DNA of 6,943 nucleotides. It comes from Bacteriovoracaceae bacterium. Its GTDB lineage: Bacteria > Bdellovibrionota > UBA1018. Below are positions 1-6,861 of this stretch, piece after piece. The notes below the pieces were generated by a model, which saw only the letters and a list, made by a program, of their open reading frames with translations, made no database searches and was not told the DNA's origin. Position 1 is the stretch's first letter; each line of letters opens with the position of its first letter. Made by a program: the position numbers and the translations under genes. The stretch lies in NCBI GenBank assembly GCA_023250755.1, contig JAHFAC010000011.1:1-6943 (forward strand), written 5' to 3'.

Positions 1-31
1 ACGAGCGGTCGGATTGGTGCCGATCAGTTTT

Positions 32-688
32 TCACCGGCGGGTGGTGATTTTGTCATTCTTAGGTTCCCCTTGGGCAATTCCCAGGGATAAAATGGTTCT
101 AAAGGCATCTTCGACTCTCATTTGAGTTTCGATGACCTCTTTTTCAGAGACAATTAAGTGAAATCCTGAGGTAGGATTTGGAGTTGCGGGAAGAAATACG
201 TTCAAATGATGGGGGGGCACTGATGCACCCTTTGCTGGGCCTGTGACGAATGCAAGTACCCACATTCCCTTTCGTGGCCACTCAATGTAGACTACGCGGC
301 TAAATTGCTGACCTCCGCCCGAAGCCATTGCCTTGAGAAGTTGATCCAGTGCGCCGTAAATGCTTCGAAGAACGGGGATGCGTTGAATGATTTCAGCCAG
401 AAATTCAAGAACTTTTTGCCCCAAATATTGTTTTGAGGCCCACCCGAGCAAAGATAATCCCAGGGTGAGTAAAAAGGTGGTCCCCACCGTAAAAGCGAGA
501 TTGACAAGAAAGTTATCAGGTCTCCATGCATCGGGCAGAAGGCCCCGAAGTCCCCAGAGAAGGGCTAAAACTTTGCCTAGAATCCATCCAATGACGGCAA
601 TTGGAATGATCACAAAAATGCCAGAGAAGAGGTGACTTCTAATTAAGGATCCGAGTTTCGGAAGGGGCGGGCGGCGTGAAGAAGCCAT
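32..688 (-). CDS. DUF502 family inner-membrane protein
   Basis: The 218-residue protein matches the DUF502 family (COG2928; the plant relatives are LIKE-COV proteins), whose biochemical role is unknown. After a basic N-terminus there are two predicted membrane helices at about 19-45 and 61-83. The soluble part has the family hallmarks: IPVLRSIYG (104-112) after an amphipathic helix, FSRVVYIEWPRKGMWVLAFVTG (129-150, the conserved 'V-x-x-x-x-P-x-x-G-x-W-x-x-x-F-V-T-G' pattern), TPNPTSG (169-175), and a C-terminal 'M-x-V-E-D-A-F-x-x-I-L-S-L-G' segment (190-203). The length is normal for the family. It is the last gene visible in the run; only 31 bases remain downstream, with no strong terminator hairpin. 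A role in the envelope is inferred only from its membrane location and neighbours. Confidence 0.9.
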   Translation of the reverse strand: MASSRRPPLPKLGSLIRSHLFSGIFVIIPIAVIGWILGKVLALLWGLRGLLPDAWRPDNFLVNLAFTVGTTFLLTLGLSLLGWASKQYLGQKVLEFLAEIIQRIPVLRSIYGALDQLLKAMASGGGQQFSRVVYIEWPRKGMWVLAFVTGPAKGASVPPHHLNVFLPATPNPTSGFHLIVSEKEVIETQMRVEDAFRTILSLGIAQGEPKNDKITTRR

Positions 689-698
689 AAGAGAGAAG

Positions 699-704
699 TC
701 CTTT
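699..704 (-). promoter_or_regulatory. ribosome binding site of the DUF502 gene
   Basis: AAAGGA lies 10 bases before the ATG at 688-686, within the 19-base gap after the barrel gene. The spacing is slightly long but the match is good. It supports ATG 688 over the ATG at 707-705, which is out of frame. Confidence 0.6.
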
Positions 705-707
705 CAT

Positions 708-2126
708 TCAAAAATTCAAACTTAGGGATACTCCACCCCCCAAAATTTTACCACCTGCCTCGTAGCTTGGTGCTCCATTCTTGGTGTTCCCGCTGCCGGT
801 GCCCTTTTCATCGCCGGGGGTTTTTGTAATCGTTTGTGTAATGAGTTGGTGGAGGGCTGCGTGAAAATCGAGCTGACAGTTCGTATCAAATCCCAAGAAA
901 TGTCGGAACTTGAATCCTGCTCCTGCAGTGTACATGTGTTTTGGAGGATCCAGATAGTTACCTGCATCCGTAGGAATATTTTTTAAAAAGCTGGGTCGAT
1001 AGGCATATCCCAGCCGGATCGACCAGGTTTCAAAGCTAATCTCGTGGGCGATTCGTGGGATAAGGATGTTTTGATATTCAAAAGTCGGATTTTGACTTGG
1101 TGAAAAATTCACTCCTCCATTTTGGGTTTTGGGGCTCTCAATTGAAAGGGCAGGTGTCTCAAATTGACTCCAGAGTTGGTAATCCGCTTGGAGAACGAGA
1201 CGGGTCATCTGAGTATAGGCTAGACTCCCGCCGATTTCGAGTGTGAGTGGATCGTAAAATAAAGTAGAAAGTGCCGAAAAATTAAAATCCAAGATCGGGA
1301 GATTTCCGAGGGCTCGCGCCCCCGTACTCATGGTGAGGGTGTTGGTTGCTTTGGCCGGAAAGCGTATGACAGCACCGAGATTAAAATCCCCGGTAGAGGG
1401 TAGAGTGCCGGGTTCTTTACTGGAGCGACCCGGTGCAAGGAGGAGACCTAGCACGGGCGAAGCTTTGGGCTTCATACTCGCGGAAAAACGCATATTCGAA
1501 GGCTTTGAGGTATCGGTTTGGAGGAGGAGGGTGCCGTTAGTGGTGAGCGAAAAAACGGTGTGGAGTCCTACGCCCATGAAAACACCCGGGATGAGTTCCA
1601 TTCCGACCCCGAATTCGACTTGGGGACGTTGTGTTCTGGCCCTGTAAAGCACGTATTCAGGAATGAAGGTTTCACCTGTATCAAGATAGGCAAGCTGATT
1701 GATCGGAAAAAAAGTCGTCATCCCGAAGGTGAGGTGAAAAAAATGGGGCAAGATCACATAGGAGAGACCCAGACTTTGTCCAAGTGTGCTCCGGTAGGTG
1801 GTATCGACATCTCCCGAGGTGAGACGATCTGAGGTGTAATCATTCTCAATCACGACGTTTGTGATCGCTCGAAAACGAGGCTCCATATCCATCAGTCCCC
1901 AACTCAGAGTCAGGCGCTTATTTCCAGGAAGGGGCAATGATGCTGGGTTGGAATAGGCTGCATACGCATCTGAGTCTGTGTTCAAGCCCAGTCCGGTGGT
2001 GGTCCCTGCCAATGCAGCAGATCGAGAGCCAAAACCGAACGCTTCGCCAACGTTTGCAAAACAGGAGGTAGGAGGAATGAAGATCAATCCCAATAGGGAG
2101 ACTGTCAGTAAAACTTTAATAATCAT
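708..2126 (-). CDS. FadL/OmpP1-family outer-membrane transport protein (beta-barrel)
   Basis: This 472-residue exported protein fits the OmpP1/FadL (TodX-like) family, whose 14-strand outer-membrane barrels take up long-chain fatty acids or other hydrophobic compounds by lateral diffusion. The signal peptide is residues 1-24, with likely cleavage after SCFA. The mature N-terminus has the family's hatch-like pattern: a Gly/Ala-rich stretch (GFGSRSAALAGTTTGLG), then YAAYSNPASL with the NPA motif at 60-62. The rest alternates short amphipathic strands and polar loops. The chain ends in GGGVSLSLNF, and a terminal Phe is the usual Bam-recognition signal. A Gly/Asn/Lys-rich loop at about 433-458 precedes the last strand. 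The substrate cannot be told, and a related PorV/PorQ-type barrel is possible. It lies 13 bases after rsmA with no clear Shine-Dalgarno. The next gene starts 19 bases downstream. Confidence 0.8.
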   Translation of the reverse strand: MIIKVLLTVSLLGLIFIPPTSCFANVGEAFGFGSRSAALAGTTTGLGLNTDSDAYAAYSNPASLPLPGNKRLTLSWGLMDMEPRFRAITNVVIENDYTSDRLTSGDVDTTYRSTLGQSLGLSYVILPHFFHLTFGMTTFFPINQLAYLDTGETFIPEYVLYRARTQRPQVEFGVGMELIPGVFMGVGLHTVFSLTTNGTLLLQTDTSKPSNMRFSASMKPKASPVLGLLLAPGRSSKEPGTLPSTGDFNLGAVIRFPAKATNTLTMSTGARALGNLPILDFNFSALSTLFYDPLTLEIGGSLAYTQMTRLVLQADYQLWSQFETPALSIESPKTQNGGVNFSPSQNPTFEYQNILIPRIAHEISFETWSIRLGYAYRPSFLKNIPTDAGNYLDPPKHMYTAGAGFKFRHFLGFDTNCQLDFHAALHQLITQTITKTPGDEKGTGSGNTKNGAPSYEAGGKILGGGVSLSLNF

Positions 2127-2139
2127 CCCGGATTTTATA

Positions 2140-2973
2140 TCATCTCAACCGCAGTGCTGCTGCAAAAAATTTCTCCCAATCTTCCCAGCCTAGCATTTCG
2201 GCGCGGCGGGTGCCGTCGATACCCGATTGGGCGAGGGCCTCTCTCCAGATTCCACTTGAAGGTAAAGAGGATCTCAGCATTTTACGGCGGTGAGCGAAGC
2301 AGGTTTTTACTAAATTTTCGAAGAGAGCTTCATTTTCAGCCGACTCGGTGTTTGGGATTCTCGCCAACGCTCGAGGCGTAAGAATAACAACCTCGGAATT
2401 AACTTGGGGTGGAGGAGAAAAAGATCGGGGTGGAACAGAAACGAGTTTTTTCACATCCCAGCGGTTCTGAATCCAGATGGACAGGCTACCCCAATCTTTG
2501 GTTCCAGAGGTGGCACGAAGTCTGTGTGCCACCTCCGCTTGAAACATGAGAACCATCACAGTAATTTTATGAGGATACTTTGCCAAAGTAGTGAGAATTC
2601 GAGTTCCCGCTGAGTAAGGGAGGTTAGAAACTACGGCCAGAGGGGTGGACTGTAACCAGTGCTGAGAGGTGAGCTCAAGAAAATCAGCTTCTTCGATCTG
2701 AAGTTTAAAATGAGAGGATAAAGCTTCATCTTTCCATCGCTGCGCTAAAATTCTGTCTTTTTCGCAAAGGATTAATTTTGGAACAGCAGGCTCTGATTTG
2801 AGCATTGCCAAAATCGGCTCAGTGATTGCCCCTTTGCCTGGGCCAATTTCTAGCAAGGCCTGGCAATCACCTCGCTTTGCTTCGGTCAGGACTGTTTCTG
2901 CGATTTGCTGTGTAATGGTACGATCTTTCAAAAAATGCTGACCGAAGGCGCGGCGTTTATTAAAGGGTGACAT
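2140..2973 (-). CDS. rsmA: RsmA/KsgA, 16S rRNA A1518/A1519 dimethyltransferase
   Basis: RsmA uses four S-adenosylmethionine molecules to dimethylate two adjacent adenines in the 3'-terminal helix of 16S rRNA, a late checkpoint in 30S subunit assembly. At 277 residues it is family-sized (E. coli has 273). In order it shows the N-terminal RNA-contact motif FGQHFL (10-15), SAM motif I EIGPGKG (42-48), an acidic residue E71 after strand 2, the ADF motif with D97, the catalytic NLPYS (117-121), QAEVAHRL (145-152; QKEVAxR in most members), and PPPQVNSEV (187-195). The C-terminal helical domain carries FAHRRKML (226-233) and GTRRAEML (254-261). The ATG is supported by a GAGGA site 6 bases upstream. 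The tsaD-rsmA pairing puts tRNA and rRNA modification in one transcript. The fadL-like gene begins 13 bases after its stop. Confidence 0.96.
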   Translation of the reverse strand: MSPFNKRRAFGQHFLKDRTITQQIAETVLTEAKRGDCQALLEIGPGKGAITEPILAMLKSEPAVPKLILCEKDRILAQRWKDEALSSHFKLQIEEADFLELTSQHWLQSTPLAVVSNLPYSAGTRILTTLAKYPHKITVMVLMFQAEVAHRLRATSGTKDWGSLSIWIQNRWDVKKLVSVPPRSFSPPPQVNSEVVILTPRALARIPNTESAENEALFENLVKTCFAHRRKMLRSSLPSSGIWREALAQSGIDGTRRAEMLGWEDWEKFFAAALRLR

Positions 2974-2979
2974 TGACTG

Positions 2980-2984
2980 TCCTC
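2980..2984 (-). promoter_or_regulatory. ribosome binding site of rsmA
   Basis: GAGGA lies 6 bases before the rsmA ATG and overlaps the last two bases of the tsaD TGA stop. It is one of the clearest Shine-Dalgarno sequences in the window. It supports the chosen rsmA start and suggests coupled translation of tsaD and rsmA. Confidence 0.75.
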
Positions 2985-4053
2985 ATGTCTCTGGATTGGC
3001 AATAGCATTGAGTGTGAGCAGCTCTTTGCCGCGTAAGAACTTCCCTTGAGCGAGTCGAAAAGCCCCGGCACCTGCAATCATCGCAGCATTATCGGTGCAA
3101 TATTTTAGTTGAGGAAAAATCGGAGGTGACTCAAAACCGATTTTTTCCCACTCGGCGCTCAGTCGCCCCCGCAGGCGACTATTGGCCGCAACTCCACCGA
3201 CTACTGCGAGGGATCGGCACCCATGAATTTTAGCGGCTAACCCTATTTTAATGAGGAGGGCATCGACAATGGCCTCTTGAATCGAAGCACAAAGATCAGG
3301 AATGTTTTTTTCGAGGATTCCTGCTGTCTTTAGTTTTTCAGCAGTCAGGGCGACTGCAGTTTTTAAACCACTAAAGGAAAAATCCAAAGTCGCTTTTTGA
3401 GGTAATGCTCGTGGGAATTCGAAAGCTTTGGGATTACCTTTTTGAGCAGTTTCATCGATTTCTTTTCCGCCCGGATAAGGAAACCCGAGGAGTTTGGCAG
3501 TTTTGTCAAAAGCCTCACCTGCGGCATCATCGCGTGAGCGACCCACCAAAGAACGGTTAAGAAAATCAGGTGGCCAAAGCTCAGGAGGTCCTGGAACGCA
3601 ATAAAGATTCGAGTGTCCACCCGAAACGATCGCTAAAAGTAGTGGAAATAAGAGATCACTTCGGTCTACGCGATCCAAAAAAACACTCGCCGCATGTCCT
3701 TCGAGGTGATGGACTGGGATGAGTGGTTTTTCATGCGCATAAGCCAGCGCTTTGGCGGCACTGACCCCCACCAGAAGAGCACCCACCAGGCCTGGACGAT
3801 TTGTGACGGCAATGGCATCCACGGCCTCGGCCGATGAAAATCCAGCGCTCTTGAGCGCCTGTTCGATCATGTGGTTCACTGTTTCAAGGTGATTGCGCGA
3901 CGCGATTTCAGGAACGACCCCACCGTAGGGTCGATGAATCCTGATTTGTGAAAAAGTGGATACGCTCAACACATCGAGTCGCTCAGGTCCATAGCGAACC
4001 ACTGCGGCACTACATTCATCACACGAGCTTTCGATTCCCAAAAGAGTTTTCAA
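2983..4053 (-). CDS. tsaD: TsaD, tRNA N6-threonylcarbamoyladenosine (t6A37) transferase subunit
   Basis: TsaD transfers the threonylcarbamoyl group from TsaC-made threonylcarbamoyl-AMP to A37 of ANN-decoding tRNAs, working in the cytoplasm with TsaB and TsaE. From the TTG start the product has 356 residues, close to the family norm of about 340. It begins MKTLLGIESSCDE, the standard N-terminus of the ASKHA fold. Other markers are the metal-binding HxxxH (H116 and H120, in HHLEGH), SGGHS at 144-148, the 'GEAFDKTAKLLG-PYPGG' region, FSFSGLKTA at 225-233, VVGGVAAN at 285-292, and CTDNAAM with the metal ligand D321. A GTG at 4089 would add a 12-residue Arg-rich extension (PSRRTQRRKRR) that is unlike the family and overlaps the upstream gene by 40 bases. 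The TTG at 4053-4051 instead forms a TTGA overlap with the upstream stop, so I prefer it. The ribosome site is weak for both starts. rsmA follows after 9 bases. Confidence 0.95.
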   Translation of the reverse strand: MKTLLGIESSCDECSAAVVRYGPERLDVLSVSTFSQIRIHRPYGGVVPEIASRNHLETVNHMIEQALKSAGFSSAEAVDAIAVTNRPGLVGALLVGVSAAKALAYAHEKPLIPVHHLEGHAASVFLDRVDRSDLLFPLLLAIVSGGHSNLYCVPGPPELWPPDFLNRSLVGRSRDDAAGEAFDKTAKLLGFPYPGGKEIDETAQKGNPKAFEFPRALPQKATLDFSFSGLKTAVALTAEKLKTAGILEKNIPDLCASIQEAIVDALLIKIGLAAKIHGCRSLAVVGGVAANSRLRGRLSAEWEKIGFESPPIFPQLKYCTDNAAMIAGAGAFRLAQGKFLRGKELLTLNAIANPET

Positions 4054-5606
4054 TCGTCTTTTTCTTCGCTGAGTTCTCCGGCTGGGCACGTGATCAAAAC
4101 GCGTTTTTGAGCGATCTTTTCCAGATCCGGTTTACCAGCCTTATACCACTCTGGTGCGCGTTCTGCTGTATGACATTTGAGACATTGATGTTGGGGTACT
4201 GATTTGGAGTAAGTGCCTGAAAAAGGGTGCCCTTGTCCTGGCTGATGGCAGTTTTCACACTGAACATTGACCCAGATCCGCTCAAAAGATGACAAACTTC
4301 GCTTCAGTGGAGTGGATTCTGTCGAAGTTCGAGTGATTTTGACCTTTTCGTCCAAAGATCGAGCTTCATGTACTTGTTTGAGATAATAGAGCAAGTCTTC
4401 TTCGGGGGGGGGAGGACCGCCAGTATTGAACACAGCCATTCGATCGATATTGCTAAATCCGTCAACTTCACCGAGGCCAACGGAATGGCAGCTTAAGCAT
4501 TCTTTGTTTTTGGTCTGCTGATCTTTGACTAATGCAGCGAAGGCGTTTGCGTGACGGGTTTTTCGCCAAAAATCAAATTGCTTGAAGTGGCACTCGGCGC
4601 AACGCGGAAAAGTATGGTATTTCGCGGTCAAGCTTTCACTGGCAGTGAGGATAACCGAATGGCTTGCCTCCTCGGTGTTGAGTTTAGCTAGGGCCGATTT
4701 AAATTCGTGGACTAAGTTTGTTTGCTCGTTCGGACTTTCATAACCCGCGTCTAGGCCAATCAACTGGTGATTCTCGTTATTAAAGGGATGGATCAGCGGA
4801 ACCACGCCGATGTATTGGTTTCGAAATGAAGACTGATAGATCCAAGTCGAACCCACTTTAACTGGATTTTGAAGAAACGACTGAGAGTGCCCCCCAATAA
4901 TCATGTCAATGCCCTTCACGGCTTTGGCAAGTGCGACGTCTGCATCATAGCCTTGATGGGTAAGTGCTATTACCAGATCGGATTTTTTTCTTAAGCCAGG
5001 CACCTCATGTTTGGCGGTACTAATGGGGTCAGAGGCTTTTAGCTCCTTTGGCCATTTCAGATTTTTTCCGACTAATCCAATGACGGATATGCGGATGATT
5101 TGGCCCTGATTTTTTCTTTTAAAAACCGCGAAGGCCGATAAGAAATTTTGTCCATCCCGCTTTTTTAGATTTGCCGCCAAGAATTGGATTTTTGTTTTTT
5201 TCCTTAAATTTTCAAAAATCTTCAGTCCCATGGCAAAATCTTTTTCACCCGGGACCACTGCGTCATGGTGAGTGAGATCCATCGACTTGAGAAGGTAGGT
5301 GGCCTGAAGCTCAGATTGTCCAGCCAATGCGATCGGAATCACATCGGTAGGAAAGAGCAAGTCACCCGCGTCCAATTGCAGGATCTCTTGGTCTGGAAGT
5401 TTCTTTAGCAAGTTGCTTTTTCGAAGCATTCCGCCTTGGGGATTGCTCCGGCATCCACAGGGCTCAATCTCTCCCATGACGTCATTGGTATAGACCAAGG
5501 TTGCAGCCCTTGCTGAGGGGGGAAAAAGGAGGGGACCGCAAAAAATTAAATAGAGAAAAATTGAGTGCTTTAGCCTGTTAAGGAGGGCCTCAACTATTGC
5601 GTTCAT
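4050..5606 (-). CDS. exported UshA/SoxB-like metallophosphoesterase fused to a tetraheme cytochrome c
   Basis: The protein has 518 residues. A Sec signal (hydrophobic at about 15-29, probable cleavage after SARA at 31-34) sends it to the periplasm. Residues 36-285 resemble the calcineurin-like domain of 5'-nucleotidases such as UshA and SoxB: TND at 40-42, GD at 81-82, ALTHQG with H217, and GGHSQ with H240 and Q242. Two usual motifs are altered. The His of 'NDxH' is Met44, and 'GNHE' reads GEKD (120-123), so two metal-ligand positions and the catalytic His are missing. EPCGC at 48-52 adds two cysteines beside the first motif. Residues about 330-480 carry four CxxCH heme sites: C336/C339/H340, C370/C373/H374, C450/C453/H454 and C475/C478/H479. 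His351 and other free histidines could be distal ligands. The gene overlaps cpoB by ATGA and tsaD by TTGA. The substrate is unknown, and loss of hydrolase activity is possible. The domain assignments are secure; the function is not. Confidence 0.85.
   Translation of the reverse strand: MNAIVEALLNRLKHSIFLYLIFCGPLLFPPSARAATLVYTNDVMGEIEPCGCRSNPQGGMLRKSNLLKKLPDQEILQLDAGDLLFPTDVIPIALAGQSELQATYLLKSMDLTHHDAVVPGEKDFAMGLKIFENLRKKTKIQFLAANLKKRDGQNFLSAFAVFKRKNQGQIIRISVIGLVGKNLKWPKELKASDPISTAKHEVPGLRKKSDLVIALTHQGYDADVALAKAVKGIDMIIGGHSQSFLQNPVKVGSTWIYQSSFRNQYIGVVPLIHPFNNENHQLIGLDAGYESPNEQTNLVHEFKSALAKLNTEEASHSVILTASESLTAKYHTFPRCAECHFKQFDFWRKTRHANAFAALVKDQQTKNKECLSCHSVGLGEVDGFSNIDRMAVFNTGGPPPPEEDLLYYLKQVHEARSLDEKVKITRTSTESTPLKRSLSSFERIWVNVQCENCHQPGQGHPFSGTYSKSVPQHQCLKCHTAERAPEWYKAGKPDLEKIAQKRVLITCPAGELSEEKDD
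4404..4412 (-). repeat. 9-base C homopolymer inside the cytochrome fusion gene
   Basis: A run of nine G on the plus strand (nine C in the coding strand) encodes part of a Gly-Gly-Pro-Pro-Pro-Pro stretch, residues 396-401, between heme sites 2 and 3. Gaining or losing one base would frameshift the gene and remove hemes 3 and 4. The frame as given is intact. Runs of this length can slip during replication, but whether this one varies cannot be seen from one sequence. Confidence 0.9.
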
Positions 5607-6337
5607 TTTGATTTAGACTTGGCCTTTTTGGCTTCTGGAGATTTTGGGAATTTTTCAACGAGCTCTTGGTAAAAGCCTTTTGCGTCATCCTTCATGCCTA
5701 ATGCATCAAAGGCGAGACCTATCTTATAAAGTGCTGCAGGTAGTTTTTTGGAGTGGTGATACTTTTCAGGGAATTTGGAGAAATCGATAATGGCTTTTTT
5801 AAATTGTTTGAGCTGGTAGTAGGCTTCTCCACGCAAAAAGAGCGCATCTTCGGTGTTTTTACCCTTTGGGTTTTTTAAATATTGTGAAAAATTTTCAATC
5901 GATGCTTCGTATTCTTTGGCCCGAAATTGATCGCGGCCTTTTTCAAAAAGCTCAACCGCATCTCCTGCGGGAACGGTATTTTGGAATTTTTTGATCGCTT
6001 CGAGCATATTGGCCTGTGCCTGTTCCAGCTCTATAATCCGCGTTTCTAGTTTTTTCAGATCCTCTTTGGATGCCGGGCCGTTGGGGGATCCCGCCTGTTG
6101 TTGGTGGTTTCTTTCGAGGTCATCAATTCGTCCAGTCAGTCGGGTGATTTCGCTTTTTATTTCGTCAATGGCATATTGGCCTTGTGGGGCAACTTCTTTT
6201 ACTTGAACGGGCTGGGGTGACGCTGCTGCTTCGGGAGTGTCAGACCCATCTTCTTTGAGTTGGGCGCGTGTTTTGAGGCATCCAGTGAGAGAGAGCAGAA
6301 GCACTAAGCTGAGGAAGGCGTGAAGTGTTGCTTTCAT
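5603..6337 (-). CDS. cpoB: CpoB/YbgF, Tol-Pal system TPR protein (lipoprotein form)
   Basis: The 244-residue protein has the classic CpoB layout. A signal peptide ends in the lipobox LTGC (C20), followed by Leu at +2, which favours outer-membrane sorting. A linker at 21-54 leads to coiled-coil segments at about 55-80 and 90-119 (heptad-like 'IDEIKSEITRLTGRIDDLE' and 'LKKLETRIIELEQ'). Three TPR-like helical repeats follow at about 127-158, 163-196 and 199-235, with 'A-L-F-L-R-G-E-A-Y-Y' and 'A-L-Y-K-I-G-L-A-F' as clear TPR signatures. In E. coli CpoB binds TolA and links outer-membrane constriction to peptidoglycan synthesis by PBP1B. E. coli CpoB is soluble and periplasmic, whereas this one should be lipid-anchored. 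The gene starts 47 bases after the upstream stop and ends in an ATGA overlap with the next gene. No strong ribosome site is visible before the ATG. The tail is Lys/Ser-rich. Confidence 0.9.
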   Translation of the reverse strand: MKATLHAFLSLVLLLSLTGCLKTRAQLKEDGSDTPEAAASPQPVQVKEVAPQGQYAIDEIKSEITRLTGRIDDLERNHQQQAGSPNGPASKEDLKKLETRIIELEQAQANMLEAIKKFQNTVPAGDAVELFEKGRDQFRAKEYEASIENFSQYLKNPKGKNTEDALFLRGEAYYQLKQFKKAIIDFSKFPEKYHHSKKLPAALYKIGLAFDALGMKDDAKGFYQELVEKFPKSPEAKKAKSKSK

Positions 6338-6384
6338 TTTTCTATCATGTCACCGCAAGAGACCGAGAGCAAGGGGGGGATCTT

Positions 6385-6861
6385 TCAATGAGGTTCGGGG
6401 GAAGTCTCGGGTTGAGGTGTGGGCTGAGTTTTTTGTTTGTTGGGAGGGAGCGGCCCCTCAGTGCGTTGATCATTTCCGAGTGGTACATTTGATAAAGGAT
6501 CGGGCGCAGTCTGGTCCGAGCGGGATCCTCCAGATTGAATTGAGGTGAATTCGGCCTGTTCTGCATAGCGTCGTGCCTTTTGGGCATAGTCATCTGCCAT
6601 CTCAAAGTTCTTAAATTTGTATTCGTTTTTGGCTTTGAAAAACCATTCATTGGCTTGTCTAAAGAGTTCAGGAGCTAATGTGTCCGCCTGCACTTCGCGA
6701 GCAGCTCGAATTGCAGCAGCGGTATCTGACATTAACTGCACGGGACGAGGATGGAGAATAGAACACCCTACTTCACACTGCGAAGTGACTAAGACAGTGA
6801 GAATGGATACTAGAAAGCTCGATAGTCTTGAAAACTTATGAAACTCGGAGTTTCCTGACAT
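6385..6861 (-). CDS. DUF4398-like exported helical protein, possible lipoprotein
   Basis: This 158-residue protein lies between pal and cpoB and starts at an ATG overlapping the pal stop. Residues 12-28 form a hydrophobic signal segment, followed by two cysteines (C29 and C33). VGC at 31-33 resembles a lipobox end, but the -3 residue is Glu, so lipidation is uncertain. Residues about 45-104 are Ala-rich amphipathic helix with the pattern AAAIRAAREVQADTLAPEL, then a 'W-F-F-K-A-K' stretch and 'A-D-D-Y-A-Q-K-A'. This is typical of DUF4398 proteins, short periplasmic helical-hairpin proteins of unknown function that are sometimes found beside OmpA/Pal genes. The last 25 or so residues are a Pro/Thr/Gln-rich, probably disordered tail. 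No good Shine-Dalgarno is visible, which fits coupling to pal. A role as a Pal or Tol accessory factor is inferred from position only. Confidence 0.72.
   Translation of the reverse strand: MSGNSEFHKFSRLSSFLVSILTVLVTSQCEVGCSILHPRPVQLMSDTAAAIRAAREVQADTLAPELFRQANEWFFKAKNEYKFKNFEMADDYAQKARRYAEQAEFTSIQSGGSRSDQTAPDPLSNVPLGNDQRTEGPLPPNKQKTQPTPQPETSPEPH

Noticed and set aside
1..31. Possible terminator or start of another gene after the DUF502 stop
   Set aside because: Only a 4-base TCGG/CCGA stem with a 7-base loop and no U-tract is visible. No start codon or recognisable coding sequence can be judged in 31 bases.
1330..1832. Open frames on the plus strand opposite the barrel gene
   Set aside because: Their translations are Arg/Gly/Pro-rich with no recognisable domain, and they lie wholly antisense to a well-supported gene.
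2105..2126. Barrel protein as a lipoprotein through Cys22
   Set aside because: PPTSC is not a lipobox (Pro and Thr before Ser-Cys, no Leu at -3). Cleavage after SCFA followed by a FadL-type mature N-terminus fits better.
2127..2165. Possible promoter for the barrel gene: TTGCAG and an AT-rich TATAAAAT just before its ATG
   Set aside because: The spacing is wrong for the best -10 match (20 bases to TATAAA), and the 17-base option, GATATA, is a poor -10. The transcript would be leaderless. The AT-rich gap is only 13 bases and is best explained as an intergenic junction.
6338..6384. Small regulatory element or RNA in the 47-base gap before cpoB
   Set aside because: The gap holds a seven-base C run and an AT-rich stretch, but no convincing hairpin, promoter pair or strong ribosome site.
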